Assembly (NCBI GenBank): GCA_964493515.1
Contig: CAZBNJ010000036.1
Span: forward strand, 1-17,652
Origin: CANRIN01 sp964493515
GTDB taxonomy: Bacteria > Bacillota > Clostridia > Oscillospirales > JAAYOS01
Length of the DNA stretch: 17,652 nt
Direction of reading: 5' to 3'
Part shown: piece by piece, positions 1-5,758 of the stretch
Layout of the letters: every line of letters starts with the position of its first letter
Numbering within the stretch: the first letter of the stretch is position 1
Position numbers and translations under genes: made by a program
Notes under the pieces: model-generated
Seen by the model: only the letters and a program-made list of their open reading frames with translations
What the model was told of the DNA's origin: nothing
Databases searched by the model: none

Positions 1-1
1 C

Positions 2-55
2 GAGCGCGCCGACGTGATAATCCGCATCGAAAACGGAGTGGCGTCGGTAGGATGA
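2..55 (+). CDS. 3' end of an unidentified upstream CDS (partial)
   Basis: An open frame enters from the left edge and stops at TGA 53-55. It encodes only 17 visible residues, ending in ADVIIRIENGVASVG. The ADxIIRIENG pattern is reminiscent of the end of ABC-type ATPase domains (ADRIIxLENG), but this is far too short to identify. Support for it being real comes from the stop lying just before the promoter of the next gene and from GC-rich codons like those of the neighbours. The product is unknown. Confidence 0.35.
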   Translation, partial: ERADVIIRIENGVASVG

Positions 56-70
56 CGGCGTTTAGGACAC

Positions 71-99
71 TTGCGTGCTCTGTCACATTATGATATAAT
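71..99 (+). promoter_or_regulatory. Promoter of the SLH-domain gene
   Basis: A perfect -10 TATAAT lies at 94-99, preceded by TG at 91-92 (TGn-extended -10). A weak -35, TTGCGT, lies at 71-76 with a 17-base spacer. The expected transcript start near 106 gives a leader of about 60 bases before the ATG at 167. This looks like a vegetative sigma-A type promoter in which the extended -10 makes up for the poor -35. Confidence 0.75.
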
Positions 100-166
100 C
101 AGGGGGATAGAAATCGTTTACTCGCCTGTATGGGAGAACCAAGCATAACATAAGGAGCAAAGTGCT

Positions 167-1753
167 ATGAAAAAGAAGGCCCTGTCCCTCCTGCTTACTC
201 TGACGATACTTGTCGGCATCCTTCCCGCCACGGCTCAGGCAAAGACCTACAAAGGCGGAGAAAAGGTGCTCGGCACGTTCGTCCTGCCCGAATCGGTGGG
301 CGAGGTGGACGAGAAGTACCTCTACTACAACCAGGGGGACAAGCTGTACGCCGCGAAGGACGCCAAGGAGTGGTACGCCTACACGGTGGATACGCTCGAA
401 CTGGACATGGGCGACATCGCGGTGGACGGCAGAGAGGCGATAAAAAAGACGGTAAGCATCCGCCTGACCAACGTGGGCAACATGACGCTCACCTTTATAA
501 ACGACACCTACGACTTTGCCGGCATCGAAGGCTCGCCCGCGCCGCTCCATCACTATCAGCAGCCGGGCAAGAAGAGCGTGGCGCCGGGCGAGAGCACCAC
601 GGTGAACATCTCGCTTGAGGTCTACCCCAAGCGCAGCTACGGCAAGATATACGGTCCGGGCTACTTCACCGGCTACATCGGCGGACATCGCAACAACGGA
701 CTTCAGTACACCGTAAAGTACAACATCGTGGACGGCAGGGACGGCGAGACCGAGTGGAAAAAGGTAAAGCCGGTCGGATACGGAGAGGTGTCCTGGCGGA
801 TGAGCGAGCCGTCGGTGGATCTCGGCAGCGTGGACATCAACGCGACCGCCGACTCGGCAAAGACGCTGACCATAGCGAATACCGGCATCGTGCCGATAGA
901 GGTCAGCGGCAGGATAGTCGCGACCGGCATCGGCGTGGAAAAGAGCGAGCGCAGCGGAATCCCGGTAAGCGTCAGGGCGGACGGCAAGGACGAGTGGATA
1001 GCGCTCAAATCGGGGCAGAACGCGGACTTTATCTTTACGCCCGAACAGGTCGGCGGCAAAATCGAGGGCATCAGCGTCGAGTTCCTTATGAGGTACAAAT
1101 ACGACGGCATGGAGCACACCTACTCCGAGATACTGCCGGTGTTCGGCAATATCCGAAACTCCGACGGCACCGACATACCGGACGACCTGTATGTCGAGCC
1201 GGCGGCAAGCGGCGCGCCCGCGTCCTGGGCGATGGGGGACGTGTTCCGGGCGATACAGCTCGGCGTGCTCACTCCCGACTTCCAGGGCGACTATAAGAAG
1301 CCGATAACCCGCGCCGAGTTCTGCAAGCTCGCCTACTTCTACTGGGGCGCGCTGTACGGCAACTATCCCTACTACGGCTTCGGCGACACGAATTTCACCG
1401 ATACCGACGACCCCTATGTCTCGGCGATGTCGATGGTAGAGGTGGTCAGCGGCTACGGCGACGGCAGATTTGACCCCGACGGTCCGCTCACCCGCGAGCA
1501 GGCGGCGACCATCCTGTCCCGTCTGGCGGTCTCGGGCGGAAGGTACGGCGGCGCGAAGAAGACACTGCCGGATGGCACCGCCGACTATGCCGACAGCGCG
1601 GCGATAAGCTCATGGGCGCTCGAGGCGGTCGGACAGGTCACCGCCGCGGGGATCATGAACGGCATGGGCGACAATCAGTTCGCGCCGAAGGGGCAGTACA
1701 CCCGCGAGCAGGCGATAGTCACGATAATGCGCCTGTACGACCTGATGAAGTGA
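167..1753 (+). CDS. Secreted S-layer homology (SLH) domain protein with two Ig-like beta domains
   Basis: A 528-residue exported protein, probably held on the cell wall. The ATG is preceded by AAGGAG (152-157, 9-base spacer). Residues 1-25 form a signal peptide: a KKK n-region, a hydrophobic core and an AQA cleavage site. Residues about 78-155 and 215-310 look like two Ig-like beta domains; the pattern VDLGSV...KTLTIANTG at 217-240 resembles ASPM/SPD-2/Hydin-type modules. Three SLH repeats follow at about 352-398, 409-455 and 474-528, carrying TRAE (381-384), TREQ (442-445) and TREQ (512-515). SLH triplets are known to bind pyruvylated secondary cell-wall polysaccharide, so the role inferred is a wall-anchored surface protein; the ligand or task of the N-terminal half is unknown. 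It has its own promoter and is followed by a strong terminator, so it is probably monocistronic. No catalytic motif is visible. Confidence 0.9.
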   Translation: MKKKALSLLLTLTILVGILPATAQAKTYKGGEKVLGTFVLPESVGEVDEKYLYYNQGDKLYAAKDAKEWYAYTVDTLELDMGDIAVDGREAIKKTVSIRLTNVGNMTLTFINDTYDFAGIEGSPAPLHHYQQPGKKSVAPGESTTVNISLEVYPKRSYGKIYGPGYFTGYIGGHRNNGLQYTVKYNIVDGRDGETEWKKVKPVGYGEVSWRMSEPSVDLGSVDINATADSAKTLTIANTGIVPIEVSGRIVATGIGVEKSERSGIPVSVRADGKDEWIALKSGQNADFIFTPEQVGGKIEGISVEFLMRYKYDGMEHTYSEILPVFGNIRNSDGTDIPDDLYVEPAASGAPASWAMGDVFRAIQLGVLTPDFQGDYKKPITRAEFCKLAYFYWGALYGNYPYYGFGDTNFTDTDDPYVSAMSMVEVVSGYGDGRFDPDGPLTREQAATILSRLAVSGGRYGGAKKTLPDGTADYADSAAISSWALEAVGQVTAAGIMNGMGDNQFAPKGQYTREQAIVTIMRLYDLMK

Positions 1754-1782
1754 GCACCTTTGCGACACAAAAAAGGATAAAG

Positions 1783-1819
1783 AAAACCCCTTGCAATCGA
1801 GTGATTGCAAGGGGTTTTT
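1783..1819. terminator. Bidirectional intrinsic terminator between the SLH gene and tRNA-Ser
   Basis: Stem CCCCTTGCAATC (1787-1798), loop GAGT (1799-1802), and perfect complement GATTGCAAGGGG (1803-1814) followed by TTTTT. Flanking AAAA (1783-1786) pairs with TTTT, giving a 16-bp stem and a T-tract on either strand. It can end the SLH transcript on the plus strand. It can also end the tRNA-Ser transcript on the minus strand, starting 3 bases beyond the tRNA CCA end. Confidence 0.92.
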
Positions 1820-1821
1820 CA

Positions 1822-1914
1822 TGGCGGAGGTGGAGAGATTCGAACTCTCGAGGAGCTTTTGACCCCTACACGATTTCCAATCGTGCGCCCTCGACCAAGC
1901 TAGGCGACACCTCC
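1822..1914 (-). tRNA. tRNA-Ser (anticodon GGA)
   Basis: Read on the minus strand, the gene begins GGAGGTG (1914 downward) and ends CACCTCC-G-CCA (1822). The 7-bp acceptor stem is perfect and CCA is encoded. The anticodon arm is CACGA-TTGGAAA-TCGTG, giving anticodon GGA for UCC/UCU serine codons. A long variable arm (class II, as expected for Ser) and a T arm with loop GTTCGAATC are present. Total length is 93 bases including CCA, typical of tRNA-Ser. A promoter lies just upstream (1929-1958) and a terminator just downstream. Confidence 0.97.
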
Positions 1915-1928
1915 ATGCGGCAACGAAT

Positions 1929-1958
1929 ATTGTACCACAACGCAAAAGCGTTTGTCAA
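1929..1958 (-). promoter_or_regulatory. Promoter of tRNA-Ser
   Basis: On the minus strand, a perfect -35 TTGACA (1958-1953) and -10 TACAAT (1934-1929) are separated by 18 bases, with TG two bases before the -10 (TGG-TACAAT). The transcript would start near 1922, about 8 bases before the tRNA 5' end. The spacer contains a 14-base inverted repeat, AACGC-TTTT-GCGTT (1952-1939). Confidence 0.85.
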
Positions 1959-1973
1959 CCATCTTTGCCCAAA

Positions 1974-3248
1974 CTATCTGTACTCGCTCATGTCCACGAC
2001 ACGGCCGCCCTCCACCCGCGACCGCTCCGCCGCGAACGCTATGTAGTGGCTCTCGGTTGAGTCGGCGAGCGTGGTGGTGCGTATGCCCGGCTCGCCGCCC
2101 TTTGCGATGTCGAGAAACTCCTCGACCAGCCGTTCGTCGCCGCCGGCGTGACCTCCAAACCCGCTTGCCAGCTTGGTCACGTCAATGTCGTAGCTGTCGC
2201 CGTCGAACGGCAGGACGTGTATCATCTCGTCGGACAGATTCGCGATTATCTGACCCTTCGTGCCGAGTATCACAGTGTCCCGACCGCCGCGCTTGGTAAA
2301 CGCGCACATCGTAAGCTGCGCGGTCGCACCGCCCTCAAACTCGATGTTCACCACCTGGTGGTCGACCACGTCGTTGTCGCACCGCCACACACATCGACCG
2401 TACGGCCCGTTTGCGATGGCGTCGCGTATCTTCTGCTCGGTAGGCTCGGGCGCAAGCACGTCGCACGGCCAGCCCTTGTGTCCCTTGAGAAAGCCGGTCG
2501 CGTCGTTTGTCAGGTATATCTTCTCCGCGTCAAAGATGCACTGTTCGCGCACCGCACAGTCGACGCACCGCTCGGCGGAACCCTCCGGCGCGCGGTCGGC
2601 ACGGAATTCGTACAGTCCGCCGAAGCTCTGGACCTTGGTCGCGCGCCGTCCGAGCAGCCAGACGAGCAGGTCGGTGTCGTGACAGCACTTTTGCAGTATC
2701 ATCGGACTTGTTTCGACCGAATTTCGCCAGTTTCCGCGTACAAAGCTGTGTGCCTGGTGCCAGTAGACCACGTTTTCGATGTGCTGCACCGACACCACCT
2801 CGCCGACGGCGCCGTCGTCAAGCAGCCGCTTCAGCTCGTTATAGAACGGAGTGTAGCGCAGGACGTGACAGACGCACACCTTGCGCCCCAGGCGCTCGGC
2901 GATGTCCACCAGCTCGCGGCACTCGTCCGCGTCGGGGGATATCGGCTTTTCGAGCAGCAGGTCGTAGCCCTTCTCGAGCGCCGCCTTCGCGTGCCCGTAG
3001 TGCTGTCCGTCCATCGTGCAGATAAACGCGGCGTCGGCGAGCCTCGGCTGCGCGAGCAGCTCCTCGCCCGAGCTGAAGCACATCTCGTCGGCAATGCCGT
3101 AGCGTCGCCGCGCGATGTCCACCTTCTCGGGGATGATGTCGGCGACCGCGACGATCTTCATGTTTTCGGGAAAGTTGTTCTGGCAGGCGGCGTAGGTCTG
3201 GAGTCCCCGGCTGCCAAGCCCGATTATCGCGACGGTGCAGATGCTCAT
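1974..3248 (-). CDS. Gfo/Idh/MocA-family NAD(P)-dependent oxidoreductase
   Basis: A 424-residue cytoplasmic dehydrogenase-like enzyme. The ATG is preceded by GGAGG (3260-3256, 7-base spacer). The N-terminal Rossmann fold has GLGSRG at 10-15 and an acidic strand end AVAD at 34-37. The family signature EKP is at 100-102, with K101 the expected catalytic lysine, and a CCHDTDLL segment (188-195) supplies the catalytic-type His190. The C-terminal beta sheet half follows. A cysteine-bearing insert, C228-x2-C231-x5-C237, with further cysteines at 262, 286 and 290, may hold a structural metal; as I recall, related inserts occur in a Gfo/Idh subfamily. Substrates in this family are usually sugars, inositols or their derivatives; nothing here fixes which. 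It lies 26 bases after dnaC and is probably read through from the dnaD promoter. Its Ile codon use (10 ATA of 26) differs from its neighbours. Confidence 0.9.
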   Translation of the reverse strand: MSICTVAIIGLGSRGLQTYAACQNNFPENMKIVAVADIIPEKVDIARRRYGIADEMCFSSGEELLAQPRLADAAFICTMDGQHYGHAKAALEKGYDLLLEKPISPDADECRELVDIAERLGRKVCVCHVLRYTPFYNELKRLLDDGAVGEVVSVQHIENVVYWHQAHSFVRGNWRNSVETSPMILQKCCHDTDLLVWLLGRRATKVQSFGGLYEFRADRAPEGSAERCVDCAVREQCIFDAEKIYLTNDATGFLKGHKGWPCDVLAPEPTEQKIRDAIANGPYGRCVWRCDNDVVDHQVVNIEFEGGATAQLTMCAFTKRGGRDTVILGTKGQIIANLSDEMIHVLPFDGDSYDIDVTKLASGFGGHAGGDERLVEEFLDIAKGGEPGIRTTTLADSTESHYIAFAAERSRVEGGRVVDMSEYR

Positions 3249-3274
3249 AGTCTCGCCTCCAAAGTTATATGCGT

Positions 3275-4270
3275 TTATATTCCGGCGCGCCGCAGATCCG
3301 CCCCGTACAGCGGCAGCGAGAAAAATTCGTCGCCGTTGAGACGGCTCTCCACCTGCTCGGAGTAGCGCGCCTCAAGCTCGTTTCGTCCGACGCTCGAGCA
3401 TATCATAAGCGGGCGTCCGCGCCCGAGCCGCACGGTCAGTATGCCGATGAGCGTGGACGCGACAAATGGCGAGCGGAACTCGCTTCCCAGATTGTCGATT
3501 ATCAGCAGGTCGCAGCGCATCAGCCGGTCTATCTCCGACTGCGCCGCGTCCCGCGTGTCGTCGTCATATGTGAATTTTTCGCGCTCGTACAGCGACACAA
3601 GCTCGCTCATGCTCCGCGCGATGACCGATTTTCCCTGCTTCGACGCCTCGACGGCGGTCGCCGCCGCAAGAAAGCTCTTGCCGGTGCCCGCGCCGCCGTA
3701 GATGAACAGACTGCGCTCGGGCGAACGCGCCGCCGCAAGCTCGCGGCAGAAATCGCGCACCGCCAGCGCGTTTTGGCGCGGTGTCGACTTCCAACCCTCG
3801 CACGGCTCGTCCGAGTAGAGCATCTCGTCGAACAGCTCAAAGCTCGAGCGCTTCGTCGGAAGGCTCTGCGAAAGCTCGGCTATCTGCTCCTCGGCGTACA
3901 TCTTCAAAAGACAGTGGCATGGGCTGCGGTCGGGCAGATATCCGGTGTCCGAGCAGTCGGGACAGGTGTAGTGTATGTCCAGCGTGTCGGCGGCGTATCC
4001 GGCGTTCCGCAGCAGCTCGGCGCGCTCGACCTGCTGCTCGGCGTTCTTTTTGCGGAGGGCGGCGAGCTTTGGCGCGGGATCCTCGCCGTCGGTCAGCGCC
4101 GCGCGGAGTATCATCGGCGCGGTACTGCCAAGCTCCGCGTCTATGTCCGCTATACGCGGTATTTTTCGGTAAATTTCGGCGCGCCGCTCAGCCTGTTCCG
4201 ACTCGGCACGCACCCGCATCGAAAACAGCCGTCCCTGCACCCGCGAAAGAATAGTCGCGTCCATACTCAC
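3275..4270 (-). CDS. DnaC/DnaI-type AAA+ replicative helicase loader
   Basis: A 331-residue ATPase that probably loads the replicative DNA helicase during primosome assembly. A cysteine cluster, C103-x2-C106 with C118 and C120, follows an N-terminal helical region and fits the zinc-binding part of DnaI-like loaders. The AAA+ core has Walker A GGAGTGKS (192-199) and Walker B DLLIIDNLGSE (254-264). Start choice: GTG at 4270 overlaps the dnaD stop by 4 bases (GTGA) and has AAGGAG 11 bases upstream; an in-frame ATG at 4264 is the alternative. The overlap suggests translational coupling to dnaD, which fits a joint role. It could be named dnaI or dnaC by convention; IstB-like transposition ATPases share this fold, but the cysteine cluster, the DnaD neighbour and the lack of any transposase argue against IstB. 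Confidence 0.9.
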   Translation of the reverse strand: MSMDATILSRVQGRLFSMRVRAESEQAERRAEIYRKIPRIADIDAELGSTAPMILRAALTDGEDPAPKLAALRKKNAEQQVERAELLRNAGYAADTLDIHYTCPDCSDTGYLPDRSPCHCLLKMYAEEQIAELSQSLPTKRSSFELFDEMLYSDEPCEGWKSTPRQNALAVRDFCRELAAARSPERSLFIYGGAGTGKSFLAAATAVEASKQGKSVIARSMSELVSLYEREKFTYDDDTRDAAQSEIDRLMRCDLLIIDNLGSEFRSPFVASTLIGILTVRLGRGRPLMICSSVGRNELEARYSEQVESRLNGDEFFSLPLYGADLRRAGI

Positions 4271-5169
4271 CTTTCGTCACTCTCCTTTTGCTGTCTGCGC
4301 CGCCGCAGTTCCGCCGCGTCCTCTCCGCCGTACGACGGACGCGTCTGCCGTCCGGGCTTCTGCGAAGTGTTCGACGGCTTCTTCTCGGCGTCGTCGGGCA
4401 CGCCGTTCTGCATCCAGTCCTCGATTATCCTGTCCATATACGCCCACTTGAGCGAGCCGGTCGCAATGACCGTGCGGTCGTATGCCCTGTATATCGCCTC
4501 GTCCTTTAGTCCGCTCGCCGACCACTTTTCGAGGTAGCGCCGCTCGGACGCGGTCAGCTCGCGCCCGTGTATCTGGAGTGCGGACGCCAGCCGTTCGATG
4601 TCCGCGTTCCGCGCCTCAAGATGGCGGGTGTACTGCTCCGCCTTGTCCTCGGTGTCTATCCCCTCGTTCAGCCAGCGGTGAGCCTCGCGCTCTATCGTCC
4701 ACATCGCCACCCGCGCGGCGTCGCCCTTCTTCCGGCGCTCGCGGCTGACGCACCAGCTGACGAGCAGCATTATCTCGCCCGCGGGCATCCCCAGATGGTC
4801 GTATATCTCAAGCAGCTTCGCGGTGTCCGCCGGCGACAGCGTGCGGTTCATCCGCATCTGGGTGTAGGTTATCAGCGCGGCGAAGGCGGGGTCGCCCTCG
4901 AGCTTGTTCGTGAGGTCTGCCGACGAGTAGGTCGGCGGCTGTATCTCCTCCTCGAGCTCGCCCTTGGGAAGCACTCCCGCAGCGGACAGCGCAGCCTGCG
5001 CCGCAAGCGTCTCGCTCTCGCTCCAGCCGAGCGCGCGTGAGGTGGACTCGGCGGACGCTCCGCCCCCGCAGAGCAGATGCAGATAGTAGAGCGCGGCACG
5101 ACCGTCACGGAGACGCAGTATCCGCTCCGCCGCAGCCGCCGATATAACGATGTCGCGCTCGTCCGCCAT
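4267..5169 (-). CDS. DnaD-domain replication initiation protein
   Basis: A 300-residue protein of the DnaD/DnaB primosomal family. Residues about 1-75 are consistent with a winged-helix N-terminal domain. Residues about 82-170 and 190-255 look like two tandem DnaD (DDBH2-type) helical domains. The second carries the family-like ending WAYMDRIIEDW at 242-252, resembling the YxxxIxxxW motif. The tail from 256 is polar, Arg/Lys/Gln-rich and probably disordered. The ATG at 5169 has GGGGTG 5 bases upstream. It is first in a minus-strand operon with the helicase loader. These proteins are known to bind and remodel DNA at the origin or at stalled forks and to help helicase loading; that role here is inferred from family and neighbour. 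Confidence 0.88.
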   Translation of the reverse strand: MADERDIVISAAAAERILRLRDGRAALYYLHLLCGGGASAESTSRALGWSESETLAAQAALSAAGVLPKGELEEEIQPPTYSSADLTNKLEGDPAFAALITYTQMRMNRTLSPADTAKLLEIYDHLGMPAGEIMLLVSWCVSRERRKKGDAARVAMWTIEREAHRWLNEGIDTEDKAEQYTRHLEARNADIERLASALQIHGRELTASERRYLEKWSASGLKDEAIYRAYDRTVIATGSLKWAYMDRIIEDWMQNGVPDDAEKKPSNTSQKPGRQTRPSYGGEDAAELRRRRQQKESDER

Positions 5170-5201
5170 AACTTCACCCCATTATGTGCTGTATATCTGA
5201 A

Positions 5202-5230
5202 ATTGTACCATAAAACCCGCGCGTAGTAAA
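5202..5230 (-). promoter_or_regulatory. Promoter of dnaD - dnaC - oxidoreductase
   Basis: On the minus strand, -35 TTTACT (5230-5225), a 17-base spacer and -10 TACAAT (5207-5202), with TG just upstream (TGG-TACAAT). The start of transcription near 5195 gives a short leader of about 25 bases. A better -35 hexamer, TTGACT, lies further upstream but is 25 bases from the -10, too far to work with it. Confidence 0.7.
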
Positions 5231-5236
5231 GCAGTC

Positions 5237-5254
5237 AAATTTCGTAAAATTTCG
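5237..5254. repeat. Two copies of AAATTTCG spaced one helical turn apart, between divergent promoters
   Basis: AAATTTCG occurs at 5237-5244 and 5247-5254, exactly 10 bases apart start to start, in an AT-rich patch between the dnaD and zapA promoters. It lies 12 to 29 bases upstream of the zapA -35, where an UP element or an activator site would sit. It may simply be AT-rich promoter DNA. Confidence 0.4.
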
Positions 5255-5265
5255 CGCGCTTCCGA

Positions 5266-5294
5266 TAGACAACCGCCGTAAGAAGTGATATACT
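5266..5294 (+). promoter_or_regulatory. Promoter of the zapA - U32 - dut - maf - mreCD - PBP2 operon
   Basis: -35 TAGACA (5266-5271), 17-base spacer, -10 TATACT (5289-5294) with TG at 5286-5287 (TGA-TATACT). The expected start near 5301 leaves a leader of about 43 bases. I see no other convincing promoter before the one ahead of minD, so seven genes probably depend on it. Confidence 0.72.
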
Positions 5295-5343
5295 AACTAT
5301 GACTAATGTTGTAAACAAATAGCGCGGGAGGTTGTGGCAAAAG

Positions 5344-5724
5344 ATGAAGACCAAGGTAAAAGTTACGATAAACGGCATGGATTTCACGCTCGTGGGGGAA
5401 AAGAGCGAGGAACATCTTCAGAAGGTCGGCGAGGTGGTAAACGCCAAGATAGAGGAGCTTAACGGAAGCGAGCTGGGTCTTTCCACCGTTGCGGCGACGA
5501 TACTCGCGGCGGCGAACATTGCCGACGAGCTGCTCACCGAAAAGGAGACCGGCGAGACGCTGCGCGAGCAGATAAAGAACTACTTCGACGAAATTTCGGC
5601 GCTCAAGGACGAAAACGCCGAGCTTCGCCGCGAGCTTTCGCGTCTGTCGCCCGACGCGTCCAAAACGCCCGCGTGGGAGGAGCGCCAGTCCAAGCTCGAC
5701 CTGGGTGAGGATAACGAAAACTGA
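5344..5724 (+). CDS. zapA: Cell division protein ZapA
   Basis: A 126-residue cytoplasmic protein that is known to bundle FtsZ protofilaments and stabilise the Z-ring. The N-terminal beta-beta-alpha head begins KVKVTINGMDFTLVGEKSEE, and the LSTVAATILAAANIADELL stretch (46-64) leads into a charged coiled coil at about 60-102, the usual ZapA layout and length. Start: ATG 5344 with GGGAGG at 5326-5331 (12-base spacer). An in-frame TTG at 5332 lies directly on the ribosome binding site and is unlikely. It is the first gene of a seven-gene operon ending with elongation-machine genes, which fits a division role. The tail from about 103 is polar and probably unstructured. Confidence 0.93.
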   Translation: MKTKVKVTINGMDFTLVGEKSEEHLQKVGEVVNAKIEELNGSELGLSTVAATILAAANIADELLTEKETGETLREQIKNYFDEISALKDENAELRRELSRLSPDASKTPAWEERQSKLDLGEDNEN

Positions 5725-5758
5725 AGCGCCGAGGCGTGACACGAAAGGTGAACGAAAA

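Noticed and set aside
2148..3365. A 405-codon plus-strand open frame opposite the oxidoreductase
   Set aside because: The minus strand has GLGSRG, EKP and HDTD motifs in order and a ribosome binding site; the plus-strand product has no family features.
3275..4270. IstB-type transposon ATPase as an alternative for the helicase loader
   Set aside because: No transposase partner or terminal repeats are nearby, the protein has a DnaI-like cysteine cluster, and it overlaps a DnaD-family gene.
5332..5343. TTG start four codons before the ATG of zapA
   Set aside because: It directly abuts the GGGAGG ribosome binding site with no spacer, and ZapA proteins usually begin at the MKxKVxV position.
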